Origin: Romanomermis culicivorax
Lineage: Eukaryota > Nematoda > Enoplea > Mermithida > Mermithidae
Direction: 5' to 3'
NCBI GenBank assembly: GCA_963922205.1
Contig: CAWUHX010000223.1
Location: 310,001-374,000 of the forward strand
DNA length: 64,000 bases
The position numbers and the translations under genes were made by a program. Position 1 is the first letter of the stretch, and the number at the start of each line of letters is the position of its first letter. Shown here piece by piece: positions 1-12,090 of the stretch. Below the pieces are notes generated by a model. The model was not told the origin of the DNA. It made no database searches and saw nothing but the letters and a program-made list of their open reading frames with translations.

Positions 1-1010
1 ATAAGCTCAAATTTGCCTTTACGCAATGAAAAAGTTTAAATTAATTTTAATCAATGAAAAAATTTAAACTGACTTTACACTGCGAAAAAATCAAATTTGA
101 CTTTACACAATGAAGAACGTTTAAATTGATTTTAATCAATGAAAAAGTTCATGATGAATGAAAAAGTTTAAACTGAGTTTAATCAATGAAAAAAGTAAAT
201 TGACTTTACACTGCGAAAAAATCAAATTTGACTTCGCACAATGAAAACGTTTAAATTGATTTTAATCAATGGAAAAGTTTAAAGTGACTCCAATGAATGA
301 AAATGTTTAAATTTACTCAACAGTGTGGAAAAGTTCAAAGTTGATCTTGAAGAATGAAAAAAAATCAAATTTGAATTTACACTATGGAAAAATGTAAATT
401 TACTTTACACAATGAAAAAGTTCAACTTTAACTTTTCACAGAGTAGAGTCTAAATTGACTGGTTGACTTTACACAAAAAAAAGTTCAAATTCGATTTTAC
501 ACAATGGAGAAGTTCATATTTTCTTTACACTATGGAAAAATGTAAATTTACTTTACACAATGGAAAAGTTCAAATTGAACTTTTTACAGAGTAGAGTATT
601 AATGGACTGGTTGACTTTACACAAAAGAAAAGTTCAAATTCGACTTTACACAAAGGAAAAGTTCAACTTTAACTTTTCACAGAGTAGAGTCTAAATTGAC
701 TGGTTGACTTTACACAAAAGAAAAGTTCAAATTCGATTTTACACAATGGAGAAGTTCATATTTTCTTTACACTATGTAAAAATCTAAATTTAGTTTACAC
801 AATGGAAAAGCTCAACTTTGGCTTTATTCAATTTAAGAGTTTCAATTGACTTTACACCATGAAAAGGTTTGAATTTACTTTAGACAATCAGAAGGATTAG
901 ATTGACTTTCCGCAGTAGAAAATTTCAAATTCGACTTCACACGATAGAAAAGTTTAAACGTTACTTTACACAATGAGAAATTTCAAATCGACTTTACAAC
1001 ACAATTGAAA
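1..1010. repeat. Minisatellite with TTTACAC core, ~28-31 bp unit
   Basis: Degenerate tandem copies of a unit of about 28-31 bp, roughly TTGACTTTACACAATGAAAA followed by AGTTCAAA, fill the stretch. No coding potential is visible. The TTTACAC core recurs in the introns and spacer of the next two genes. The array reaches to within a few bases of the TMEM268-like stop codon. Confidence 0.85.
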
Positions 1011-1013
1011 AGT

Positions 1014-2747
1014 TTACGGGAGAATACCGGGGTGAAAACCTGGATCAACGTAATACGAAGCCGACCAATCGACGCCGTCGGTCAGAAAAATTCGTTGGAC
1101 GACCGAACGACGGACCTTTTCGAAATACGAGCTTTGCACATATTGGCACAAACATTGAGAATGCGTACAATGCAGGGGCGTTTGTCGCGCGTCCGCGCCG
1201 GGCGTTCGAGGCGTCGACGGTAGGCGTAAAATTTTCCGCGAAAGGCCTTTCACGTAACCTTGGCTACATTTGCATATGAGCAGAAGGGATTTTTCCTGGA
1301 ATGTGTAAAGCGCTTTACACTAGGGTAAACTTGACTTTACACCTTTAAAATACTTCCTCGGATAAATTACCGCCGTATTGTAAAGTGTCGCCGGGAGGCG
1401 AAATTTGGGCCGACAAAGACGGTAAACCGCTATTTCGAGCGTTATTTCGTTGAAAATTATGCGACATTATGCTAATTTTTTGCTAAAATGACAAAAAATT
1501 TATACTTTACACTTTTCGGAAAATTCTCCAAAAAATCTTACGGCGCACGATTTCCAATCGAAATAGACGAAAATCAAGGCTATTTTATGACAAGATAATT
1601 TGCCTCGATCTTCTATACCGATCATTAAATTATACTTGATCAATAATTTGTTTACACTGGCGACGCATTTGTGTAAATTTCGATTGAGCTTTACAAGAAC
1701 AAAAAAGAGCGTGTTGTAAACAATAAAAAAATTTCTACTTTACACTCACTATTCGTTTAACGTGTAAAACTAGCAAAACGCCGACTCCGGTCAAAAATAA
1801 CCATAATAAAACGATGGAAAATAGCGTAATGCCTTTCAAACCGGACAATAAAAGCATTAAAAGGACGAATAGGCAAAAAATGAACCAAAAAACGATCAAA
1901 CGACGGTATAAGGCGGTGTAAATTCTAAAACGGAAATCGTTGGTCAATTTTTCCATCACTTCGACGTAAGTTTCGACCGGCATCTGCGCAAAAATAAGGA
2001 ACACTTTAAATCACGTGACACTTTACACCATGCCTATAGGGGGGGGGGTTAACCCGGAATTTTTTTTGGGGGGGGGGGGCGGGTTGAGAAACCCCAAAAA
2101 AATTTCGAAAATTTTCCCAAAAACCACTTTTTTCACAATTTTTCCGAGTTTGGGGGGGAGGGGGTTGGGCATAGGGTTGACCAAGTTGGGGCAGGGGGTC
2201 CCGACGTTTGAGTATAGGGTTCGACCAATGTGGGCGTGGGAGTCTCCCCTCAATTACAGGCCCCAATTAAAACTATGCTTTACACCAACCGTCAAAGAAT
2301 CGCTAATCAGCGATTTAGGCATTTTATAAGGGTCGAAAATGGCGCACGTAATCCACGGGCAAATTTTATTGACGGGAAAAATCGTCGTCACAATTTTGCC
2401 GTTAGCTAAAAAAGTACAACAACGCGTTTTTTTCGACGGCGAATTTTCCAAAACGACTTACGTAACGGCGGCGCTCTTTTGCCCGCCGCCGCCGCCGTCG
2501 AAAATCCATTACTATTATTTGTTAAGGAAAAACCGTCGGCGATTTTACCGCCGGCGCCGCCGCTAGCCATAGAAATTTCTTCCATTTTGACGTCGATTTG
2601 CGCCACGTCGTCGTTGTTCGCCGTAGTCGACGGAGATTCGTCGGCGCCGGCGGCCGACGATTCGCCGCCGCTAAAATGTACCCATTTTCGACTGGCGCCG
2701 CCGATTTCGGAATTTTTAGCCGCCGAATTTTCCGCTGTAGTGGTCAT
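1014..2747 (-). CDS. TMEM268-like two-pass membrane protein, six exons
   Basis: Six exons read by eye on the minus strand: 2747-2462, 2405-2284, 1983-1750, 1688-1542, 1482-1354 and 1295-1014. All junctions keep frame and give about 399 residues, against about 340 for vertebrate TMEM268. Intron 1 is 56 bp with a GTAAGT donor and a TTTTTTAG acceptor. Exon 1 encodes a low-complexity Ser/Ala/Gly-rich N-terminus. Exon 2 begins the conserved part (NGKIVTTIFPVNKICPW). Exon 3 has a MPVETY motif and two adjacent hydrophobic helices (RRLIVFWFIFCLFVLLMLLL and the next ~20 residues). Exon 4 carries LLIKYNLMIGIEDRG and IFVYFDWKSC, which match the family's LLRH..LLGV and FVYFDLENC region. The last exon has a CxC motif resembling the family C-terminus. 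Molecular function is unknown. The exon 4 donor could instead lie about 30 bp downstream. Exon 5 has the weakest support. Confidence 0.82.
2035..2255. repeat. G-run-rich dispersed element, copy A (inside TMEM268-like intron 2)
   Basis: Several runs of 7-13 G flank an A/T-rich middle. The right part contains a block close to GGGCATAGGGTTGACCAAG, also found in the copy at 11845-12025. It accounts for most of the 300-bp intron 2. Short frames across it on both strands are composition artefacts. Confidence 0.7.
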
Positions 2748-2946
2748 CTTATGGATAAAATTTGAGTCATGCTTAGCAGACGGAAGAAGAACTGAAATCC
2801 GGATCGCCGGAAAACGCGATGAATCATCTACAGTAAACTGCTAATTTTCCAGATGACACTATCAAAAATGCTCACCTGCCAACTGAAATCAATTTTTGAC
2901 AATCTGATAAACGGGGAAAAAAACAAAAATACGCAAATTTACAACA
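2748..2946 (-). promoter_or_regulatory. 199-bp spacer between the CXXC and TMEM268-like genes
   Basis: Only 199 bp separate the stop of the upstream minus-strand gene (2947) from the next ATG (2747). On the minus strand the spacer contains TTGGCAG followed by GTGAGC, a possible donor of a 5' UTR intron, and then GGATTTCAG, a possible cis or trans splice acceptor, about 45 bp before the ATG. No AATAAA was seen. The arrangement fits either a nematode-type operon or a compact independent promoter. Confidence 0.4.
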
Positions 2947-5433
2947 TTATTTCGGTACGCAAGCATAATTATGATGTTCTTGATGCATTTGCATCAATTT
3001 CATTTGTAATTGCGCATTTTCGTTATTTTGTAAACTTGAATTCGAATTTTGTAAACCAGACGTCGAAGAAAATGAACTTGACGACATTAAACGCGAAGTC
3101 AACTGATCTTTATCCAACGAAACGATATAACCCAATAGGATAGGATCGATCGATAAATCGTCGTCATCTGCTCCCGCGTTTTTCGTGATTACAGTAACCG
3201 GATCGATCGATAACGGCGAAATCGGCTCATCCTGTATGAAACTTACTTTTCATTTTCGAAAAATGACACACTTTACACCACTCACGAAATTTTCACAATT
3301 CGGTAAACGGCGGACGAATTCGGCGCTAGGTAAAGTGGCGAATAATTTTAAAGTTTGTTCGGGCGATAATTTTTGTAAAGCGAATATTTTGTCCAAAATT
3401 TCGCCAATCAATTGTTCGATATCGGGCGATTTTTCGTTTTCTAGTTTACAATCGTCGTCCAAAATTTCGGCGAAAGCTTCTTCTAGAGGATTATTCGGTT
3501 TTTGTAAAGCGGCCAAAAAAGATTTAGTCTTATTTTCTTCTTTTTTATGATCGTCAACTTTTTGGTGTAAAGCGGGGTTCTCTTCGCAAACGGACTGCTT
3601 TACAACAACTTTTTGACGTAAATTTCTCAAACGCGACGTAGTGTAAAGTTTGAATTTTTCTCGTTTACGAATCGCCAATAACTTTCGACGCTTTACACAT
3701 TTTAAATTTACCGATTTTTCTCTTTTTTCTTTACAATCTTCGACAATAATTTCCGATTTTTTTTCTCCTTCGCGAATATGCTTTACAACGGAATCGATAG
3801 AATTTTCCATCGATTTTTCGTCGTTTACAACAACAGGTTGTAATCTAAAACAGCGAAAAATTGCACTTTACACAAAAGGTGTAAACTTACAACTTTACTC
3901 CAGCGTTTCTTGTTGTTGGGGCGTTATTCGTCGCAATTTTACACTTTTACATTTTCGTTTGTTACACAACGCGCCGGGGAAAAATCGATTTTGGAAAAAC
4001 ATACGATCGAAACATATCGTACAATAGCCGCAATCTTTCTCCACATTTTTCGTACAATACTGGCAAACGCCGCACGGTATTCTAGAGAAGAAAAATGTTG
4101 CAAATTGCGAGTGTAAACTGGTGTGAATTGGTGTAAACTTGTGAATCGGTGTAAACTCGCGTTTGTAAATTGGTATAAGCTCGTGTTTGTAAATCAGTGT
4201 AAACTCGTGTCTATATACTGGTGTAAAGTCATGTTTTTGAATTGATGTAAACTATTGTTTGTAGAATGGTGTAAACTCGTGTTTTTAAATTGGTGTGAAC
4301 TCGTATTTGTAAATTGGTGTAAATTCTGATATAAACTAGTGTTCGTAGATTGGAGTAAACTCATGTATTTAAATTAATGTAAACTCGTGTTTGTAAATTA
4401 CTATGAACCCGTGTTTGGAAATTCGTGTAAACTCATGTTTTTAAATTGGTGTAAACTCGTGTTTGTAAATTGATGTAAACAAGTGTTTGCTAATTGGTGT
4501 AAACTCAAATTTGAAAATTGATTTGTAAATTGGTGTAAACTAGTGTTTGTAAATTGATATAAACCCGTGTTTGTAAATCGGGATAAACTCGTATTTGTAA
4601 ATTGATGTAAACTCGTGTTTGTAAATTGATGTAAACAAGTGTTATTAGTATAAACTCTTGTTTGTCAATTGGTGTAAACTCGTGTAAACTCGAGTTTGAA
4701 AATTGATTAAAACTCCGTTTTGTAAATTGGTGTAAACTAGTGTTTGTGAATTGGTGTAAACTCGTGCTTGTAACATACTGCAAACTCGTGTGCGTAAATT
4801 GGTGTAAAGTGGCGTTTGTAAATTGACGTAAACTCGTCTTTGTAAACTGGTGTAGAATCGTGATTGCAAATGGGAGCGAACCCGTGATTGTAAATTGGTG
4901 TAAGTACGTGTTTATAAATTGGTGTAAACACGTGTTTGTAAATTGCTGCAATCTCGTGTTTGTGGATTGGGTTAAACTCGTGTTTGTAAATCAGTGTAAA
5001 CTCGCGTTTGCAAATTGGTGTAAACACGTGTTAGTAAATTGGTGTAAACTCAAATTTGAAAATTGATTTGTAAATTGGTGTAAACTAGTGTTTGTAAATT
5101 GGTGTAAACTAGTGTTGGTAAATTGGTGTAAACTCGCGTTCGTAAATTAATGAAAACTCGTGTTTGTGAATTGGTGTAAACTCGTGTTTGTAAATTAGTG
5201 TAAATTCGCGTTTATAAATTGGTGTAAACCCATTAATACCTATATTTGTTAACCGTAGTTCGTAGAACTTTGGCCAAAATTTTGTGGCAGCGCATTTGGA
5301 CGCAAGCTTGGCGGCGAACATTTTGGCCGCCGAAACGAGCCATATCGCGACAAAAAACGCACCGACGGCAATAATCGTTCCGACACCCTTCGCATTGTAA
5401 ACAACGATTGATATTTCGGCCGAATTTAACCAT
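2947..5433 (-). CDS. Tandem CXXC zinc-finger protein (predicted CpG-DNA binding)
   Basis: Four exons read by eye: 5433-5240, 4081-3899, 3844-3286 and 3231-2947. Intron phases agree at every junction and the product is about 406 residues. Exon 1 holds a complete CXXC finger at residues ~11-50 (CLQCEGC, CRRCVFCRDMARFGG, then C and C); RFGG corresponds to the KFGG motif that reads unmethylated CpG. Exon 2 holds a second, divergent CXXC finger at residues ~68-108 (CGVCQYC, DCGYCTIC) that lacks FGG, as in the non-CpG-binding CXXC repeats of MBD1. The remainder is basic, then acidic, with a Ser/Gln/Asn-rich C-terminus and no recognised domain. Expected role: chromatin targeting in the nucleus. Further 5' exons may lie beyond 5433, because the start chosen is simply the first ATG of that exon. 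Intron 1 is the 24-bp minisatellite. Confidence 0.78.
4120..5232. repeat. 24-bp minisatellite filling intron 1 of the CXXC gene
   Basis: About 45 degenerate copies of a 24-bp unit, TTGGTGTAAACTCGTGTTTG plus TAAA. It occupies nearly all of the intron between the two CXXC-finger exons. Its GTGTAAA core is the reverse complement of the TTTACAC core of the array at 1-1010. The units abut, with no spacers, so this is not a CRISPR array. The long minus-strand frames rich in FTNTSLHQ repeats are products of the array. Confidence 0.9.
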
Positions 5434-5519
5434 TACTTGAATAATGTATACTAGTGTAAATCTCTGAACAAAAATGTGTAAATAGGAGCAGAATCTCCCG
5501 AAAAATAACATTTTTTGGG

Positions 5520-8500
5520 ACAATTTTCTAAATTTTCACCTTTTTTTCTGGCAGAATTTGAGAAATTTTGGGTATTTTTGAAGGAATTCCAAAATTCTAG
5601 GATATTTTTTAGGAAAATTTTTGGAACTTGGAATTTTCGGCATTCAAAATTTTGAAAATTTCTGACTATTATGACAGAATTTTCGAATTAGTTAGCTTTT
5701 TTTGGAAATTTCTCAGGGAGAACTTGGCTTTTTTGGGGAATCCTCAAAATTTTAAGTTTTTAAACGATTATTTTGAAAATTTTTGGTTGTTTAGTGAATT
5801 TTCGAAACTATAGACTTTTTTTGGGAGAATTTTCGATTTGCTTTGTTTTTTACCAGAAATTTGGAAATTTTTGTTTGTTTTGGGATAACTTACTGAATTT
5901 CTGGCTTTTTTCGGCAGAATTTCCGGAAATTTAAGTCTTTTTTAGGAGAATTTTGGAACTTTCACCTTTTTCATGGAAAACTTGGGAAATTTTTAGCATT
6001 TTTGGGAGTATTTTCTAAATAATGGGCTTTTTTGGAGAACTTTGGAAATTTTTGACTTCGTTTGGGAAATTCGCAAAATTTTAAGCTTTGAAGAAAGAAT
6101 CTCGGTAATTTTCGTTTTTTTTTGCGGCTAAATTTTCGGAACTCTTGATTTTTTTGAGAGAATTTTCGAAACTTTTAATTGTTTTTGGAAAATTCACAAA
6201 ATTTCTACCTTTTTTCGGGACCATTTAGGAAATTGTTGGCTTTTTCGGAGGGATTATCAGAATTTGTGACTTTTCTTACAGAATTTTGGGAATTTTTGGA
6301 TTTTATGTGGGAATTTTCAAAATTTTAGACTTTTTTGCGAAAATTTTGAAAAGTTCCGCCTTTTCCATGGAGAATTTTGGCTCTTTTGGCGGAATTTTCG
6401 AAATATTTATACTTTTTTGGTAGAATTTGGGAAATTTTTGCTTTTTTTTAAAGAGAATTTTTGGCTCTTTTGTAAGAATTTTCAAAATTTTAGATTTTTT
6501 CCTCCAAAAACTTTGGAAATTTTTTTCTTTTTCAGAGAGAATTTTGGAAGTTTACGGCTTTTTTCGGTTTTTTAACAGTATTATCGAATTTTTTGGTTTT
6601 TTAGCGGAAATTTCGAAAATTTCAGGCTTTAAATTTTGAAAATTTCCGCCTTTTTGAAGAAAACTTTGGCTCTTTTGGCAGAATTCTCGAAATATTTAAC
6701 TTTTTTGGAGAATTTTGGAAATTTTTCAGTGAGAACTTGATCTTTTTTGGAACATTCTCAAAATTGTATGCTTTTATTAAAGAATTTTGGAAATTTTTGG
6801 TTTTTCGAATGGTTTTACTAGACCCTTGACTTTTTTTGGGAGAATTTTCGAAATTTCTTGTTTTTTTCCCACGCAAATTTCCGAAATATTTGATTATTAT
6901 TTGAGAATTTACTAAATTTCTGGGTTTTTTAGGGAGAATTTTGAAAAATGATGACTTTAAAAAAGGGGCTATTTTTTAATTTTTGACTGTTTTCAAGAGA
7001 ATTTTTGAAATTTCTGCTTTTTCCATGGAGAATTTGAAAATTTTTCAACTTTTTTTGGGAAAATTCTCAAAATTTTAGGCTCCCAAGAGAGAATTTTAAA
7101 ATTTTTTGTTTTTTTCGGGTGAATTTTCGAATATTGTCTTTTTTGGGAGGATTTTCGATTTTGGTTTCTTTGACCAGAAACTTGGATATTTCGGGTTATT
7201 TTAGGAGAATTTACTAAATTTCTGGATTTTTTCTGGCGAATTTCAGAAATTTTTGCTTTTTTCATGGAGAACTTCGGAAATTTTTGGCGGGAATTTTCAA
7301 AATTTAAAACTTTTCTGCAAAAAAGGAGATTTTCTAAATTTATGGATTTCTTCGACAGAATTCTCAAAATTTTTGGCTCAACTTTTAGACTTTTTTTGGC
7401 AAAATGTTGAAAATTTTCGTTTTTTTGTACAATTCTGAAAATTTCTGGCTCTTCAGGTGGAATTTCCGAAATGTTTAGCTTTTTCTGGAAAATTTAGGAA
7501 ATTTTCCAGGAAGAACTTTGCCTTTTTTGGGAATTGCCTAAATTTTATGCTTTCAAGAGAGAATTTTGGAAATTTCTCTATTTTTGGGTGACGTTCCGAA
7601 ACTTCTGACTTTTTGGCAGAATTTTCGAAATTTTCCCCGTTTTTTACAAGAAATTTCGAAATTTTGGGTTGTTTTGGGAGATTTTACTAAATTTCTGGTT
7701 TTTTTCTGAAGAAGTTTAAAAATTTTAGCTTTTTTCGAAGAATATTGCAAGTCTTTTGCTTTTTTCATAGAGAACTTCGAAAATTTTTGGCTTTTTTGGA
7801 CAACTTTGGAAATTTTCAGCGAGAACTTTGCCTTTTTTGGAACATTCTCAAAATTGTAAGCTTTAACATAAGAGAGAATCTTGGAAATTTTTGGTTTTTT
7901 GGGATTAATTTTCGAAGCTCTTGACTTTCTTGTGGGAATTTGCGAAATTTTTTGTTTTCTTTTCAGAAGAATTTTCGGAACTTATGATTATTTTGGGGGA
8001 AATGACTAAATTTCTGGCCATATTCCAGAGAAATTCGGAAATTTCACGCTTTTTGGGATAATTTGGAACTTCTAGGCTTTGTGAGGGAATTTCTAAAATT
8101 TGGTTTATTCCGTGAAAGTTTTTGCCTTTTTCATGTACAACTTTCTAAACGTTTGACATTTTTGGGGGGATTTTCGAAATTTTCGGCTTATATAAAGAAT
8201 TTAAAAAATTTTGGTTTTTCGAATGAATTTTCGAAACTCTTTTTTGAAGAGATTTTCTATGTTTTTAGTTTTTTTTCTGTGGGAATTTTCGAAATTTTTA
8301 TTCCTTCAATAAAATTTTCGATATTTTTGGCTTTTTCGAAGAGAATTTTCGAAATTTTCAATTTTTGAGAAATTTCTAAATTCCTGGCCATTTTCGCGAA
8401 AATTTTCGAAATTTTAGGCTCTTTTTCCCCGAATTCTGGAAATTTTCGACTACATTTACGAGAATTCTCGAAGTTTTTGGCTTTGTTTCGGAGCATTTTC

Positions 8501-9190
8501 TAAATTTTCGGCTTCTTTCAGGAGCATATCCGAAGTTTTTAGTTTTGTTGGAGAGCCTACCAAATTTCAGGCTTATTTCAAGAATTTTCGAAATTTCTGG
8601 ATCTTTTGGGAGAAATTTTCCAAATTTTTGGCCTTTTTTACGGAACTTGACGAAATTTTCGGTTTATTTTGGGTAATTTCCGGAATTTTTGGTTTTGTTC
8701 GGGGGAATTTTTGGTTTTGTTCGAGAAGATATTATAGATGTTCGACTTATTTTAGAATTTTCGAAATTTTTAGCGTTTTTAAAAGAAATTTCCAAAATTT
8801 GTTGCGTTCGCGGGAAAATTTGCGAAATTTCCAGCTTTTTCGATAGAATACTCAGTGTTTTTGGCTTTTCTGGCAGAAATTTCCAAAGTTTTTGCGGTTT
8901 TTGCTAGCATTTTCAAAATTTTCGGCTTTATAAAGAGAATTTTAAAATTTTTGGTTTTAAAAGAGAATCTCTAACATTCTTGGTCTTCAAAAGAATTTTC
9001 GAAATTTTTGGCTTTTTTGTGAGAGTTTTGTAAATCTTTGGCTTTTTCAGGCAGAATTGCTGATTTTTTTTCATTTTTTCTGGGTAGATTTTCCAAATTT
9101 TTCAGTTTTTTGAGAGAATTTTAAAAATTTCGATTAGATTCTCTGAATGTACAGCTTTTTCTGAGAGAATGTCCCTAATTGTTTCCGACT
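5520..9190. repeat. 3.7-kb degenerate ~28-bp tandem repeat
   Basis: Roughly 130 diverged copies of a T-rich unit similar to GAGAATTTTCGAAATTTTTG followed by GCTTTTTT. Many frames are open on both strands (Lys/Asn/Phe-rich) because the unit has few stop codons. None resembles a protein. The array starts just upstream of the CXXC gene's first recognised exon. Confidence 0.85.
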
Positions 9191-10060
9191 TTTTCTAGAG
9201 AATTAAGATTATAGCCAGCAGAGTACGACGCGCCAAATAATTCTGAGCTTTTGCACCAAAAAATGCACTTGCGACATAGAAATTCGAATTTTGTTGCCAT
9301 TTGGGGCGGAATAACCTAATTTTTTTTTGTATTTCCGGATTTTTTTCGAAAAAAACCATCGATTTGACGAAAAAAAGGTGGAGCGAGGTAGAGCCGGGGA
9401 CCATAGTAAACAATGATGATCATAATCATTAAATGAAACGCGGCAAAAATTCCAAGGTTTTGCATCAGAAAATAAACTTTTTCGACTAGGAGATCGTGAA
9501 TTTTTTGCCATTGAGCCGAAAAGCTCAAATTTGTCTCACGTTTTTAAGCCAAAAACAGCGATTTATCGAGAAAAACAGTGGTAAAAACAATAAAAAAATA
9601 ACCAGCTAGAAAATCAGTCTGAATTCAACAATTTTTCAAAAATTTGGTCAAAACAGCAAAATTCATCTATATTTAGACTTTTGTCACGAGTGCCGAAATT
9701 TTGTTTTGATTTTTGATATTCTACAAAACAGGAAAACAAATCTTCTCAACATTTATTTTCTGGATAACTACTTTAATTTTGCAGTCAATTGAATAATTTT
9801 TTGTAGTCAGACAAAATGGAAAAAAATCATATGGAAAAGATTTAAATGAATTTGGAAAATCAGATGAACAACCAAAAATTTGGATTTTTCAACCAGCTAT
9901 GTCTGTCACTGATCCAAACTGATAGTTTTACAATCAATTGTCGAATTCAAAAAAGTTTTCTCCGCAAAGTTCAGTTATTAGTAAAGGCGGCAGAAAAATT
10001 TTGGGAAAAAATCGAATATAATGTCTATTTTCGTCAAATTATGCTTAGACGATCAGTCCG
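9191..10060. other. No gene recognised
   Basis: AT-rich unique-looking sequence. Short overlapping minus-strand frames near 9200-9530 show no family resemblance or splice logic. It ends in a short GC-rich stretch (10048-10062) that resembles the one at 12365-12405. Confidence 0.5.
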
Positions 10061-10856
10061 GCGGCGGCGCCCAGTGTTTTTTTTTGTGCCAAAACATGGT
10101 TTTTGGCACAACAAAATTTGGAATGGCACAAAATTTTTGGCTGGTCAAACACTAAATTTCCTTGATTTTTAGACGTTTTAGGGGTGAAAATCAGGGTTGG
10201 CAAGGCTTTGGTTTTTGGTTTAAAAAAAACCAACTGTTTTTTCACATTATTCGATCTTCTAGGCATATATTGAAGTCTATCTAAATCAACAAAACCATTA
10301 ATTTAGTTGAAATGACTTCACTAAAATGTAGAAAAAAATCGTATTTTTATGATACATTTCGCACACGAAAGATGTATATGAATCAATCGATATTCTATGT
10401 TTCCACAATGCAAGCGCACATTTCGTACGTGAGTCGAGTTTGCTATAGTTTCTTCACAAAAAATTAGACTCGTAGAGTGTGTTCCGATCCGACCATACGG
10501 GATGACATCCATTGATCCATATCATCATCAAAATTTTATGAAATATGATTGAGTTCAATGTTGTTGTAAATTCATTGTTACAGTAAGCTTTTTGATTTTC
10601 TTAGCTCGAAATTTCAAAACATATAAGTGAGACAACAATAATTAAATTTTATGCGGATCAATTAAGAAGCTTGATTGAACCCTATATGTTGAATATTTTC
10701 AATGACTGCATATTAGACATGCACGGCAAGAATTTTCCAGGGGACGGGGTCCCCAAACTTTTCGCCAGGGGGGGGGGGTGAGGATGTGTGAGCGAAAAAA
10801 AACAAAAAAAGCTTTATAAGCATGTTTTTCATACAAAATTTTTCATACTCTCTTCC

Positions 10857-12090
10857 AACAGTGTATTAGTATCGTTGCAGCTTGCAGCAAATTTTATAGG
10901 CTGTCAATGACTGATGAATGAGAAGAAATTTTGGATATTCTCTGTTAATTCAGTCAAATTTAGATTCAAAACTGAAATTATTACTTTTTGTGTTTGATTG
11001 ATTCAGATAGAAAAATCCATATCGTTGGTAATGGTATATACAATATTTCGAACGAAAATTTACACAATTTTCGACTTTATTTTCCCTAGTATTTACGTTG
11101 TTGTTAAATATATATATATATATAGATAATTCATATTCGTAGTCGAATTCTAAAAATGAATCAATTTGAACTTCCTGAACAATTCTAGACTTTTTAGAAT
11201 TTTGTTAGCATTCTATTTGTTTTAGAGTCGTCGCAAACCATTTTTTTGTGCTGTTTTTTCTCATCTGACTGACGTGGTTTAGCTGAAAAATAGCTTAGGC
11301 ACGATTTTTACAAAAAATTAATGCGTTAAACCCAGTGTTTTTTTTTGTGCCAAAACATGGTTTTTGGCACAAAAAAATTTGGAATGGCACAAAAAATTTT
11401 GAGCGTTTGTGCCAATTGGCACAAATTTTTTGGCTGGTCAAACATTAAATTTCCTTGATTTTTAGACCTTTTAGGGGCTGAAAATGCAAAAATTTTTCGG
11501 CGCTACGCGCCGAATCAGTGAATATAATATTTCCTATTCGTATATTTGACCCGAACGCGAACGATTTCTCTTTGAACAGTGTATTAGTATCGTTGCAGCA
11601 AACTTTATAGGCTGTCAAGACTGATGAGTGAAAAGAAATTCTGAATATCTCTTCATTCGGTCAGATTCGGGCTTAAAACTGAAATTGTTACTTTTTGTAT
11701 TTGATTGATTCAAATAGAAAAATCCATATCACAATGTTTCGATCGAAAATTGACACTATTTTCGACTTTATTTTCTCTATTCTTTACATGGTTCTTAAAT
11801 ATACATAACATAGATATTCGTTAGTAGTCGAACATGACCTCCGACCAGTTGGGGGGGGGGGGGGGGGTAGGAAAAAGTCGAAATTTTTCCCCAAAAAGGC
11901 CAAAAAACATACACTTTTTTGCAATTTTTTTTTCCAAACTGGGGGGGGGGGGTTGGGGGGGAAATGATTTTGGGTATAGGGTTGGCCGAGTTGGGGGGGT
12001 CCCCCCCCCAACCCCCCCAAGTACAGGTATGTAGTCGAAAATTGAATCAATTTGAACTTCCTGAACAATTCTAGAGCTATTTAAATTGTC
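10857..12090. repeat. Segmental duplication (about 10857-11195 and 11577-12090)
   Basis: Both blocks begin CAGTGTATTAGTATCGTTGC and run colinearly through TTTGATTGATTCA, AAAAATCCATATC and TTTCGACTTTATTTTC to GAACTTCCTGAACAATTCTA. They differ by scattered substitutions and indels. The second copy is interrupted by the G-rich element at 11845-12025, so that element arrived after the duplication or was lost from the first copy. Confidence 0.75.
11845..12025. repeat. G-run-rich dispersed element, copy B
   Basis: G runs of up to 17 on the left, an A/T-rich middle, then GGGTATAGGGTTGGCCGAG and C/G runs on the right. It resembles the copy in the TMEM268-like intron. Runs of four or more G runs make G-quadruplex formation plausible (inference). 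Confidence 0.7.

Noticed and set aside
2006..2329. Overlapping Pro/Gly-rich frames on both strands
   Set aside because: Translations of the G-run-rich element inside the TMEM268-like intron.
1..5232. Regular short repeats that might suggest a CRISPR array
   Set aside because: Units abut without unique spacers, are degenerate and lie within a eukaryotic intron and flank. They are minisatellites.
5628..9000. Many 60-124-codon frames rich in Lys/Asn/Phe on both strands
   Set aside because: They are produced by the stop-poor 28-bp tandem repeat. No domain, start context or splice support.
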